This document shows, piece by piece, positions 36,468 through 49,800 of a stretch of DNA of 64,000 nucleotides (the first letter of the stretch is position 1; every line of letters begins with the position of its first letter). The translations under genes were made by a program, and so were the position numbers. Below the pieces are notes generated by a model. That model did no database searches. It had not been told where the DNA came from and was given only the letters and a program-made list of their open reading frames with translations. Where the stretch lies: contig NC_091126.1 in the NCBI RefSeq assembly GCF_040183065.1, positions 139,599,204-139,663,203 of the forward strand, read 5' to 3'. Origin of the DNA: Periplaneta americana. Taxonomy: Eukaryota > Arthropoda > Insecta > Blattodea > Blattidae.

Positions 36468-39400
36468 TAATAATAATAATAGTCGGGGTCAAAGTGGTAT
36501 TGTCAGCCCGAACCGAAATAGGAGGGATATCCATCCTGTCAGAAATATGTACAACCGCAATAATCCTGGGGTTGACCGCGGTAGCGGAAGTAATGTAAAT
36601 AGGATGAGGACTAATGGGGGCAGACCAGTCCGCAGAATCAATCACATAAGATGGTATACGGATAGAGAGGCAGATATGCACCCTAGGGACAGCAAACCAC
36701 CCCACTGGTTAAGAAATAGGAGATACAGGCAAGGATTCTGGCAGCCTAATTTTGGTAGGGACTGGAATAACAGGAGAGACTGGAGGAGGCAGGAACAAGA
36801 AAGAGACCGCAGAAATGCATTGATGGTGGCGGCGCAGCAGGGAAACAATAGAATGCCAGCCACGTGTAGCAACGAGTGTGACAGGCCGGCAAGCCCGGGT
36901 AGAGATCCTACGGCAAGGTGGAACGAAATGAGAGATGTGTGTGGAAATGGGTCCGCTTCGGGAAACTAGGATGCAGAAGTCTTAAGGACTCGGAGATTTC
37001 TGTAGCTGAGTGTCATAGAACACTGTCTGAAGGGTCCGCAAACGCGATCAACATAAAACGACCGAGTGAAATCACATGCCGAGAAACGGATAATAAGGGC
37101 ATATACATATTACCCTGTATAGATGTAAAGAGTTTTGGTATTAATTGTTGTGTACTATTAGATTCTGGGTCAACCAACAATGTGTGCAGCATGGAATTTT
37201 TTTCAGAAAATTAAAGAGACAGGAGCAAAATTGCAGGTACTTCCGATTTGTTCACTGCACTGCGCTGGCGCGTTAGGGAAGAAGCGGGAGAAAGTTAGAT
37301 TCCAGGTGCTCTTCGAGATCGAATGTGGTGATCTCAGACTACAGGCAATTTTCCTAGTTGTGCAAAAATTAACCATGGATGTGATAATTGGCGTAGAGAG
37401 TTTCGACGAATGGCAGGCGTTATTAGATTTCGGAGGAAATAATTTAGGCGTGATCACCCAAGAGGGAAACATAGGACACGTACCGTTTAGCACAGGGGGC
37501 GTATTAACGAAGGAGCTGAGAGGTCGAAAGGGGAGAGAGAGCTGCAGGAGGAATTATTCTTTGTAGAACATATCCGAATTTGCAAGAATGCAGTAATCGA
37601 GATCAATCCGTGGGAAAATGAGGACCGTAAGAAGGGAACATGTAATGTAGACTGCGGGAATTGTGATTTGTGCATTGTAGAATTAGCCCGGGTGCAGCCA
37701 TTACGTAATAGTCACTTGTACGAAAGTGACGTTGTTAACGCGGTAGGGTCGCGACACTGTGTTGAAGGAATAGCCGCCGCGAACAACAGAATTGACGAGG
37801 GTACGTTCGAGGCAGTAAATAGGAAAGTCAGTGAAGCGTACAGGATTAGTGAGAAAGAGAGAAAACAATTAATGGACGTGGTAGTGAAAAATTTAGATGT
37901 ATTTTCATATACGCCGGGGCTGTGTAATGTGTACACTCATAAAATTAATGTAGAGGGATTAGAGATATTTCGGCATAAGTGTAGGCCCATTCCACTTTAG
38001 ATACGAGAGCAGGCAGACGAGGTCATCAACAACATGTTGAGGGACGGAATAATTGAGGTATCGGATTCTCCGTATGTAAACGCCTTGTGCTGGGTAAGGA
38101 AGCAGAATGGTAGCCTGCGGGTCACGATCGATGCCCGACATGTAAATTCCTTTTCAGTTCGAGACAACTTCCGCACGGAACCCATAGATACCCTTTTAAG
38201 TAGGATGAGTGATTGTTCCGTGTTCACGAGCTTAGAGTTAACGAGCTCATTTTGGCAGATCCCTTTAGACGAAGAATCTAGGAAATATACCGCGTTTTTG
38301 CATAACGGACGCGTATGTCAATACACGCGCTGCCCTTTTGGTATTGCAAGTTCAGGATCGGCGTTATTAAGAGCACTGGATAGGATTTTTATGGATTCCA
38401 CAAAAGAGTTTTTAGCGCAGTATTTGGACGACTTTTTGATATATGGGAACAATATACAGAGACACATTCGAGACATTGATTTTGTATTAAGTAAACTCAG
38501 GGAAGCTGGCATGACAGTGAAATTAGGGAAGACCGCGTTTTTCAAAATTGAGACCGAGTTCTTGGGTTATGTGATTTCAACGGAAGGAGATAGGCCGAAC
38601 AGAGAGAGAGAGTGGAGAGCATTATGAAGATCCCACCTCCTAAGAACAGGAAGCAGGTTCGGAGATATCTAGGTATCCTCCAATACCAAAATAGGTTCCT
38701 GGTCAATTTCGCGCGACACGTACATCCACTTAGGGAACTCCTAAAGAAAGATACACCATTTAGATGGGGAGCAGCGGAACAAGAGGCTTTCGATCGGTCG
38801 AAACTATTGTTCGCTGACTCGATTCTGCTGGAAAGGCCTAACGACCGCCTACCTTACCAGATATACACTGATGCATCTTCGTATGGTTATGGCGCAGTAC
38901 TGTGTCAAACTAGCGAAGACAACGAGCGACACGTGATTGCCACGGCCTCGAGAGTTTTGTCGCGGACGGAAAGTAACGCATCAATTACGGAGTTGGAAAT
39001 TTCTGCAGTGTACTTCGCACTACAGAAGTTTCGGCAGTACATTTTCAATCGTCAGATTGTAGTGTACACGGATCACGTGAGTTTAGGCTTCCTAAACCGG
39101 TGCAAACTGACCAACTCTAGGATTTCAAGGTACGTACATGAAATTCTCGCCTATGATGTAACTATAAAGCATATTCCGGGATCAGAGAATATCTTCGGAG
39201 ATTGTCTGTCCCGTTTGAATTCAAAATCGGGGTTCCCGGAAACTATTACCGCCCCTAAACGTGAGATCGCGGTCATGAAAATTCATTCCACCGGGAATAG
39301 TTCTTCGCGGGTAGATTTCGTAGGATTGCAGATTTGCAAGATGAGGACCCCGCGATAAGAAATATGAAGAACACGGCTAAAGAGATCTCACAGGCTCAAG

Positions 39401-42400
39401 GTGAGTCAATTGGTATGCGCTCTGGAGTGTTGTATAAGTTACACGGGAGAGACGTCCAGAAATGGAAGGTGTACATTCCTACTAGCATGGAAGACGAACT
39501 GATTCGTGATTTTCACGTATCTATGAGTCACTCACGGAGCGAGAGAGTTTCGCTAACCCTGGCTGAATCAGTGTATATCAAACAACTGGCAAGGAAAGTT
39601 AGGAAAGTTGTCTCTTGTTGTCTAATTTGTCCGAAGGCTAAACCTATGAATGTAAAATTCGACACTGTACCACAAGTTATTGTCAGGGGAAGCAAAAACG
39701 AGCTTGTAGCTGTAGACGAACATGGTCCTATGCCGATGTCTGCATTTGGACATAAATATATTTTTGTAACATATGATGTGTTCACTAAATTTGTAAAAAT
39801 CTACCCTGTGCGATCACTATCAAGTAAAATGTGTGCAGATAAGATACTTAATGATTATGTACCGAAGTATGGTCCAGTGAAGGCATTGTTGTGCGATAAC
39901 GTTTCTGTACATAAATCGAAGTTGTTTACTGACAGACTAAGAAGCGCAGGTATCAAAATGTATAACTGCTCCGCCTATTTTCCCAGCGGAAACCCATGCG
40001 AGAGAGCCCTCAGGGACATATCATTGTATTTTAGAATCTTATGTCATAGGAACCACAAAGACTGGTTTAAACAATGTACTGTAATTGAGAAGGTGATGAA
40101 CCATTCGGTGAACCCTACTACCGGGATCGCTCCCATAAAACTAATGTTAGGGATAGACCCGGATCCTATGATCGGAAAGCTCCCGGAGGCTATACAGGAG
40201 GGTGATTCGATGAATGAGGAACAACTGTGTAGATTGGCATTGGATAGGATAGAGAAAAAGGCTGAAAAGAGAAGGTCAAAAGTAAAGAGGTATAGACACC
40301 GGTGGGAACCGAAAGTTGGAAATCAAGTGTTGTTAAGAGACATAAAGTTATCGTCGGCTTTAAGAGGCCGGTACTCGAGGATGGAGCTATTGTATAAGGG
40401 ACCATTCTCGATAGCAAATAAATTTGGAGACCATACCTACAAGTTGAAGGACCTAAACAAAACAAGGTTCTAGGTAGATACCATAAACAGCTGCTAAGAC
40501 CATTCTGGCAAGACAATGTAAATATAGATACGTAAGTTGGAATGGTGAGCTAGACCCTATTGTGTAAAGGCAGGATACCAATGTACAGTGCGGCGCAGTG
40601 TAACTGCGTACGCAAGGCGGATGCGTGATTGAATAATGTGTGACACTGTAAATAAGGATCTTATGAATTTTGTAAATAATGTATGTAAATAGTGTAAGGG
40701 ATGATTAACAAGTATGCTTGAGTGATGACTGTGTGCACAGAGAGATTGTTTAAAAACATATATGTCATGGTTATTTTAGAATTTGTATATAGTTGAACAA
40801 GACGGCGTGTATCCTGGCTGATCGCGATAGGGATAACGGTAGACTGGCATGGTCGAAGGTGAGATTTCCCAACAATGAAAATTCTTTAGGGGAATTTCCA
40901 TTGTTGAGAAAGGGGCATTTGAAGCTGTAGTCGGGTGGTCCAGCGATAGTAAGATTTTTTTTCTCCTATATAAGTTATAGTATAGTTTCATTTTAGATAT
41001 TTCTATATTTCTGTAAGATGTTTAACTTACGCGAGGGGGATCAGCGAAGCGCGTAATAGGCTCTTTATTCACTCAGTCTGACAGGCGCCTAACGCATTTA
41101 AAACCAGTAGACGCGAGGTAGGTTACTGAACTTTAGTATAGCATAAAGGGGTTTTTCCTGTCTAGGAACTCGCTGGTAGCGTTGTTTGAATCTGGCAAAC
41201 ATAGTAGCGTCTGGTGAGCGCGTCACCTTAGTGAGTATTTAAAAGGACGTGAGCCGAGCGTGTAGCCCCCAGACGATTGCCGGCCTGTGAGCCGAGCGTG
41301 TATTTTCGCAGAATATCACCGGCCAGTGAGCCGATCGTGTGTTTCCCCCCCAGACGATTTCCGTCCTGTGAGCCGAGCGTGTATTTTCTCAGAATATTAC
41401 CGGCCAGTGAGCCTATCGGGTGTTTGGTCAGAAGACTGCCGGTCAGTGGCGTGTTTACTCACTTATATAGTCTACGGCCTGTGAGCCGATCGCGTGAGTA
41501 TTAATAATATCTCCGGCACTTGTTCCGATCGTGTATATCTTATCATTCTCCGTTTTCCAGCCGATCGAAGTGATAAAGTATAGATTTCGCACTTTTTAGC
41601 TTTGTGATATACTCAAAAAGTGACAGCAGCGATTTTAAACTGGCGTTAGACGAGACGCCGAAATCACACGGAAGACAACAGCCAGTATTCCGTCGCTTGG
41701 ACTCAAGCAAGGGACGTGAGCCGAATAAATACACTTAGTGGAAATTTACTCATTGTTTTCTTTTCGTGAGAATGACGAATATCACATTCTATCTTGCGCC
41801 CACAAAACCACAAGGTCCCTGAGAAGAGATCTCCTCTACCGGGGGACAAGATCTTCCAGCATCCACCGACGTATGACTAAGCTAGTTGACTTCTCCTCTG
41901 CCGGCGACGCGATAGAGACGAAGATAAACAACAACAACGCGTGCCACCAGGTAAATCCGTCGCACAATTTAACACATTATCGATTTTTAAGCCAACAAAT
42001 TTGGCTGTTGTTGATTCTAATAGGGATCTATTGTTAATTATTGCGCTAGAAATTTGCGACGTTGAATTTGGACAGGATTTAAATTGAATTATGTTAGTTT
42101 TGTTACAACTTAATACTAATTTACTGACTGAGAACCAGTCACATATTTAGAAGAGAATTTCCTCTGTTGAAGATTGGAATGTGTTGGAGCTGTTGGCTGT
42201 AATTACTATATAATTTTGTGTGTATGGCGCAAATTATTAAATAAAGTAATTGAACAAAATTGCGGTTGACTATAAATTGGCTGCAACAACTTCTGTACGA
42301 GTCACAAATAAGACGTAGTACACTGGGCTGCTAAAGGAATGCCGATTCGAAGTCTCAATCGATTTTAAATATTACCGTGTTACGAAGACTTCGCTTAGGA

Positions 42401-45400
42401 AGCAATAGAAATAAATACACAGAAGGCATTGCATTTAATTTTCAGTTCTGTATCTGTATTTATAACAACATTTTATATTTATAATAAAATTGATACTTTT
42501 TTGTTAATACTATAATGAAATGTAACTGGCCGCATATATCGAATGACAGCATCCATGGATAATAAGGAAGGTTTTGAATACCATATAAACTGCAGTTTCA
42601 CTATTTTCGTGTAGTAAGTATTCTTATTTATCTTGTAAAATAAAAGTATATGAATAATTTAAATTTAATTCATATTAAATAATAATGTGAACATGTTATA
42701 AAAGTCGTATTTACATGTCTAAAAGAACTAATCTCAGGAAAATAGCTTTCCACTTCGCCATGTTTGCAAACGTTTTCGGAAAATCATATAATTTCGTATC
42801 GGCATTTCTTTTGCAGCCCAGTCTACAACGTATGGAACAAAGTTATTTGATTTCCTTCGCCTAAGAATTATCTGTAGATAATAGCCTGTGGAATACCTTA
42901 CCCAGTGACATCAGAGACTGTCAGAATTTAACAGTGTTCAAAAACAAACTCATTAAGCACTTTCTTACTGCTCAGAGTGGGTTTAATTTCTACTTAAGTA
43001 AAAAAAAAATCTTTCTTTGTTCTTAACTTCTACAATAAACCGTCTAGCCTTTATTAATCAGTTAATCTTTCAGTACTTTGATTTTTCTTGTATTTGTGAA
43101 TGTAATATTAATTGTAATTATAATTGTAATTGTATTCTTAATATTGTAGTCGTAACCCCATGGTAGTGAGGAAGAGAAGGCCTCATGGCCTTATCTCTAC
43201 ATGTTAAATAAATAAATCAATAAATAATAAATAAATAATAAAAGTATTTTGCCTGTCCCTCAACAAGAAAGTCAATAAAGTGAAAGTTAGAAAATGATTC
43301 AGGTTATAAAATTATCTTATGACGAGTTGCCATACTAACTTAACGTTATGACAAGTGTTGTATTGCATGTTTCCACGTATTCACTACATTACTTTTTGAT
43401 ATCCTAGTGATATTAACTTTATCTGTTTTTGTTTCCATTATAGGGTAAACATTGGTAATTTCGTGGCAGTGGTTATTTCGTGATACTTTTTCTTTGCTAT
43501 TTCGTGAACTAACCAATGGTCTTACGAGATCCAAATTTCCGCTAAGGGATTGTATATGTTGTCCGGCTTCCAGAAACACACAGCTACGCTTTGTGTGACT
43601 GTTGTAGCTGCTTCAGTGAGCTTTTATGTTTGGAGAGAGCAAGTCAGAGTCGACTTCTCAGGCGTACAAATTTTGTGGATGTTTGGAATTATATTACAGG
43701 CTTATTACTAAAGGTAAGCATATGATATTTGGTACAATTATTTCTTATATCTTGATGAAATTTTAGGAAATGTTTTTGGAATTTTAGACATAGCTGTAGT
43801 CGTCATATAGGCTTAGCTTTACTAATAGAAATCTTAGCTGTTCGAGGCGAAATTTTGTTGAGCATTAAGCGTTACATTTTATACTATTTTAAAAATTGTA
43901 TTACAATACGAATTTTAGAAATCTCAAGACAAGATGTGATAACAAAAAAGAAAAGGGGGATGCAATGGGTTCAGTGTAGCTTCTGTTTGATTTGTTATCA
44001 TGCTAGGTGCCAATGATAGGTGCTAGATGACTTACTTGCAAGAATTGTGACAGAAGTTGAAACATGACTCCACCATTTTGGACCGGAGACAGAGGCAGAC
44101 AATGGAGTAGCATCATGCAAATTCACCGAAGAAATATAAATTCAAAAGTGCACCTTCGGCAGGAAAAGTTATGGTTACTGTGTTTTTCTATTCAGGAGGA
44201 CTACTGCTTGTGGACATCATGCCACATGGAACCACCATTAATTCTGAGCTTATGTGGCAACTCTCAAGAAACTTCAAGCTCGACTGAGTCGTGTTCGACG
44301 ACATCGGGAGAAGCAGGATGTTCTGCTATTGCACGACAACGCACAGCCATATGTCAGTCACAAAACCACAGACCAGATCAGAAAATTCGGATAGACAACA
44401 CTGAAACAATCGCCTTACAGTCCTGAACTGGTACCGTACGATTACTATCTTTTCCGTTAACTGATGGATCCCTTCGCGGAACGAGGTTAGAAGATGACTC
44501 CTTTGTTCACGCTGCTATACAGTGGCTCAGACGTGTTGGTCCAGACTTTTACCGTGCTGGTCTACACGCCCTCGTTCCTATAATCTTTTCGCTGTAAGAA
44601 AAATCCTAATGTAAACAATAGCACGTGACTGAAGTGAGACTTCATTGGCCGCACTTTCGCGCCATAGATTCTCCCGCCCACTGTTGTACATTCTGTTTCA
44701 TGTTAAACATTTTCTGTTACTCGCCAAGTAGACCTAACCTCACTACTATGCATGAATTTGCTTAGAAAACTTTTACTTTATAATTACTGTAATTAATTTA
44801 TATTAAACTTTCGTGTAAGGTCAATCGCTGCCGGATAAATGAGTTATTCCTTCCAGGTTGCAGAAGCCATATTACAGTACGACGTGCTTATGTGAACAAC
44901 TAGGAGCTCAAGTGACGCCAGCTTGTTACAAGAACAGACTACCTCGGTATTACTGTTGGTATTCTTCCGCGTTCATAGTACATAACAAAATATAAAAGTA
45001 GCTTTTCTTTTACGTAGCGTTTTACATATAGGTGAAGTTATATGTTCCATCGTATTTAACAACTAGAATTCAATTTTTTATTTTCAAATAATACAAGGTT
45101 ATGGTTTCCAAATGCGGAACTATATTTCCCTGCGTCGTGTGAGTGTTTCGATTGGCAGCCAATCACGGGTATGACAGTAACGCCCTTGTGTTTACATTAG
45201 GATTTTTCTTACAGTGAAAACAGTATAGGTTACGTAAGGCAATTCAAAGGGACGGGGATTATGTGGAAAAGTTACATTTTGTTCCTAAAGGATGTATCTA
45301 CATTCTGTGAAAATAGCAAAGCTGTAGGATAAAAATATAATTTTTAAACAAATGTTATACATTGCTTTTGGAGTTACCCTAGTAATATAGGCTATAGTAA

Positions 45401-45973
45401 AGTTCGTAATAAAAGTATTCATCCTTTCATTGAAAAGAAGATCCCTTTTCAATTTCAATTTTTACGTTGATTTCATTCTTACTAAGTGTTGATATGTATT
45501 TCTATGCTTTCTTGCTATGAATAATAGACGGAATTACTATGTTTGAAGTCTTGTGACAATAAATGAGACTTTCATTTGACTTCAATGAATTTTTCCACAA
45601 TTCTTCTACCTCTCACGAAACTATCAATGTAATATCACGAAATTACCAAGGTTAACACGAAATAAGCAACCATTTAGCTTAAGTTGTAAAAGTGGTTTTT
45701 TGCACTTGTTCAAGAACGTGTCCACTCTTTTATGTCTCCAGATTTGTACAGTAAATTATCGTCTTTTAGATGAAAAAATCGGAATAAGGATATATTTACA
45801 CATTTGCATTTTAAATTAATTTTCATGGAATTATCACGAAATTACCAATGTTTACCCTATTTCCCGATAACAGTATATCTATAAGGTGATAACTTGAACT
45901 ACTTATAATCATAATTTGCCTTGCTGTGTGTACCTAAAAATATTGTGTTCATTGTATGCTTTGTACGTCACTA

Positions 45974-46021
<48 letters not shown>

Positions 46022-46864
46022 TATTATTGTATCATATTCTTATACTCTGTATGTCTCATTTATTTCGACTTACTGTTCATATTTTATTATGTGTTTTCCT
46101 TTCTTTCTACATGTTATATATTATGTCTCATTTCTACTGATTTGTTTACATTGTATTACAGCGGTGACCAAAACTCGAGCTGCAGTGATTACATGCGACA
46201 GACAGCCTATGAAGTAAGGAGACAAAGGAAAGTTACTTGGCATGAAAACTACAACCAGTGGTGGTTCCTGTACTAACATCTTGATCAATCCCGCGGATGA
46301 AAATTTCAATATTTGCTGTATCAGTAATGTCACTGCTGTCATCAAGAGCCAGTGAATAATATAAGACTTTTCTTGCTTCTTTCTTTAACCTTCCTCTTGA
46401 ATATAATCAGGAATTTTCTAAATTCTTCTCTCGATACTTGTTCGAGAAATTCGTAGTTTTTCAAAATTAAAACTTATTATTGAAAAAAAGTTATTTAAGC
46501 TATCTTAATCATTACCCTTTTGAGAAATTCTGTTCTATTAAAAGGCTTTAGCGCACGAGATATTTCAAACCCCATTAGGTAGCTGACTTCTTTGCATTTA
46601 TCTATCTCATCTTTCTCTTCTTGGTTATGATTAAAGACATGTCAATTCCTGACGTTTAACAGTTCGTTGGCACATAATACTGAATCAGGTTTTCTACAAT
46701 ATTATTATCAAATGAATAACTAATAAATAATTACCCTGATCTAAAGATTAAGAAGATTAAAATTGAGATAAAACCTAATAATTTTTTCCTTCTAGGAGAA
46801 GATCTAAAAATATCAATATTCATGCACGTACGGAAGAATTATAGAAACACATACTTAGTGGTCA

Positions 46865-46898
<34 letters not shown>

Positions 46899-49800
46899 AT
46901 TATTCAGCGTGACAATTAATGTTTCTATATACAGTACTCCTAATTGAACCGTTGAGCAAAGTAAACATACTACATTTTGTCCGACAGAACAAGAAAAAAA
47001 GTTCTCCTCATTCTTTACGAAACCACCTCTTACTGCTTGCAGAGATAGAGTTTGTACAGCAACATGATACCGCCACTGCTTGCCTTCAGTACGTGAATGA
47101 AAAACACAGCAATGTACAGGAAACTCCTCGTACCCGTTTGAATGTCTTTGATGACACGATGTAATCACGACACACGCTTTGATCACCTCTGTTCTATTAT
47201 GACTGTGTAGGATAAAGTTGCCTAATTCCGTGACAGGTCTTTTTTTCATTGAATGTCACGATATTGGATATTTTGCTGAGAAGTTCACCGATGTTTCAAA
47301 GTAGGCGAAAGATGCACTCTTTCGAGAAACATGTCTGGCGATATGGTCGAACGGCAAAGTTTTGACTGACATTCAATTTAAGAAAAGTATCAGGGGATTA
47401 GGGGTATCACGGAATTAGGGAACTTTACTCTACTTCAGCTTTGTGTATGTGTGCTGTACTTTGTAAATTTGAAGTGTTCTTTTTTTTGTATAGCAGTTTT
47501 ACCGCTGGTTGAATGTCAGAGAAAGCCGTATGACCTTAATTCTGCCAGGTTAAATTAACTATTATTATTTTTATTATTACTATTATTATATTAAAGTAAA
47601 CGGCAGTACTACTCAGCACAATATTACTTGGGAATAGGAGATGTGATCGCTCAAAAATAAGTCACTTACTGCTGCACTCTCCTTCATAGAACGAAACGTC
47701 GTCAATGGCAATGGCTCCGCTGGCTCGATTAGGGCCCCACATTCCCTCGAATACTACCTGCAAATAGATAAAAGATGTTTAAGGATCGGATTATTGATCG
47801 TTCACAGACTGGCAAAATAGTGCAAGAGGAGAACAGATAACGCCTCAGATATATTTCATCAGCAATGGGTCTTTAATTACTAAATATATCTCTTACAAAA
47901 GATATAAATGTATCTTATCTATAACACTCTTTGCCAACGATGTGCACGTAGACGTGTAGCCATTTCCGTTTATGTCTGCATTTTGTGATTACTATTAAAG
48001 GGACGGGATAGTGATGCCTGTGCGATTAAAAATTTTCAGTACAAAAGTTTAGTTCAATATTTCTAGGCTTTTAATGCTCAGACTGGATTAAAAATTCCCA
48101 TGCTTATACAATCAATCACTCTGAATTCAGTGGTATAAAAGACAACTAATTAAATAATTGATTAAATGGCGATCTTACTCGTGTTAATTGCGTAAGCATG
48201 TGCGGCTTACAGCTGTTTCAGTGCTTCTTCACACCATCCTCAGAGCCTACTAGATCTCGGCATCATCTCCAACTTCGCTGCCTGTTGTGTTCGATTGTTG
48301 AAAAGTGTTGAAATGTGGTGCCAAATAGTGTGTGTCTTCTGAAATTGATCTGTGTGTTGAGAATTTGATCGGGGTGTGTTTTAGTGTGTCTGTATATTTC
48401 ATATTGTTCTAGTTTTTGGTTTTTGGTTGTATGTGTAGGATTTCCATGTCTCTATTTATGTTATTGCATGTGTGGTTAGCATTAGTTATGTGTTCGGCAT
48501 ATGTAGATGTATTGTGTCCTCTGGTTATTGCTTTAATGTGTTCTTTGTATCGAGTTTGGAATGATCTGCCTGTCTGTCCAATGTAGAAACTGTCGCAACT
48601 ATTGCATGTGAGTTTGTATACGCCTGTGTGGTTTTATTTATTTATTTGTGTTATTTGTGTGTTGAGATGTCTTTGTAGTGTGTTTTCTGTTCTGTATGCT
48701 ATGTTGTATTTCTGTTTTCTGAATGAGGATGCAATCTTGTGTGTGTTTTTGTTTTCGTATGTTAGCGTGATGTATTTCTTGTGTTCTTGTGTTTGTGTTA
48801 TGTTTTGTGTGTTATTGTGTTTGTTAAGGTTTTGTTTTGTCTTCCTTATGATGATGGTGTCTATTATGTTCGGGTTGTAACCATTTTCTTGTGCTATGTA
48901 TTTGATTGTGTTTGTAGTGTACGAAAGATTCAACATGGACAACTAATTAGTTTCGTATGCAAGTACAAAAGAAAGGCTCTAACTGATAACCTGTTTTCCC
49001 ATTTTCCTAAGTGTACCTCATTTTTTAGGTGCACATTACTTCTTGCAATCTTCACTCATATATCTTATATTTTTCTTAAGTTGTCTAGTAATGTATATTT
49101 TAAATTCTAAAGCAAAATTTATTTAAATATTTCACCCCTAGTGAAACAGAAAAAAATATTGAACTGTAACATTTTTTGCAATTTTTTTAATGCATATATA
49201 TTTTTTCCTCGTCTTATGTGTGTGGTATTCTTAAACTACTACGTAGAACACAGGCTGCAGAAAATATTGTAAAAGTTTCATGTTAATTTATTCAGTAGTT
49301 TCAGAGAAAGGTTCACTTAGGTATGAAATATCTCAACTTATGGAAAAATGCATTTAAAAAAGAAAGATGTTTGAGTTACATGCACGGCCAAATTTAAAGA
49401 GGCTATTTAAATGGCTTATCTGCAGAAATACCCCCCCACAATATTTATATTGTTTTAAATAACAAGTCTTCTACTTCTTTAACACAAAATAAAAACTCGG
49501 ATTTTTTACGCCTAATCACTACCTGGTTCCCTTAAGAATCCTGTTCTCAGATTGGGGGGCACCAATTAGGTCTGATTCTGTTAGCCCCGTATGTTAGGAT
49601 GACGTATGAGTATGGAAATAGGGAGTAGAGCTCTGCACTGGCTCGGGTCAAGCCCGCGGGTCTAGGTCCGTCCCAGCCTGGCCCGTGGGCCGGGCTTGGG
49701 TTGAAATTCACTTACGCTTGTCGGGTTCGTCCGGTCTCGAGCCTTAAATAAACGAAAATCTTCTTTATTTAATTATTTACTGATTGAATATTAATACGAA

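Larger units (their letters stand above)
32986..41964 (+). mobile_element. Ty3/gypsy LTR retrotransposon, about 9 kb
   Basis: 5' LTR, lysine-tRNA primer site, coiled-coil Gag, aspartic protease, reverse transcriptase, RNase H, integrase, hairpin and polypurine tract, 3' LTR, in that order. The PR-RT-RH-IN order defines Ty3/gypsy. By eye the LTRs differ by about 12 substitutions in 1017 aligned bases. No envelope frame lies between integrase and the 3' LTR. No matching target-site duplication was found: the 5' LTR lacks the first 26 bases present in the 3' LTR. Several frame breaks interrupt gag and pol. Confidence 0.95.
43443..45857. mobile_element. DNA transposon with 23-bp perfect TIRs and TA flanks
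   Basis: 43443-43465 and 45835-45857 are perfect inverted copies (GGGTAAACATTGGTAATTTC and on), each flanked by TA, the target of Tc1/mariner/pogo elements. Degenerate TTTCGTGA motifs follow inside both ends (43470-43515; 45625-45665). No transposase of its own is recognisable; the mariner and MITE within look like later insertions. Confidence 0.75.
24740..47669 (-). other. MAM gene intron, 22.9 kb
   Basis: Largest intron of the window. It holds SINE and LINE ends, the spliced DDE transposase pseudogene, degraded LINE, NUMT, the gypsy element and several inverted-repeat elements. Unassigned stretches: 26030-26540, 31985-32980 (a possible small ORF at 32200-32454 has no family features), 41970-42310, 45860-46260 (TTA microsatellite at about 45976-46018), 46400-46860, and 46895-47205. 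At about 47500-47560 a short LINE 3'-end motif (CTTAATTCTGCCAGGTTAAA) is seen. Confidence 0.8.

Noticed and set aside
40536..40919. Possible envelope gene after the gypsy integrase
   Set aside because: Only about 380 bases with no open frame, signal peptide or membrane segment before the polypurine tract.
46839..47249. 136-aa minus-strand ORF
   Set aside because: Includes an AAT microsatellite-derived Leu run and part of a MITE arm; no family features.
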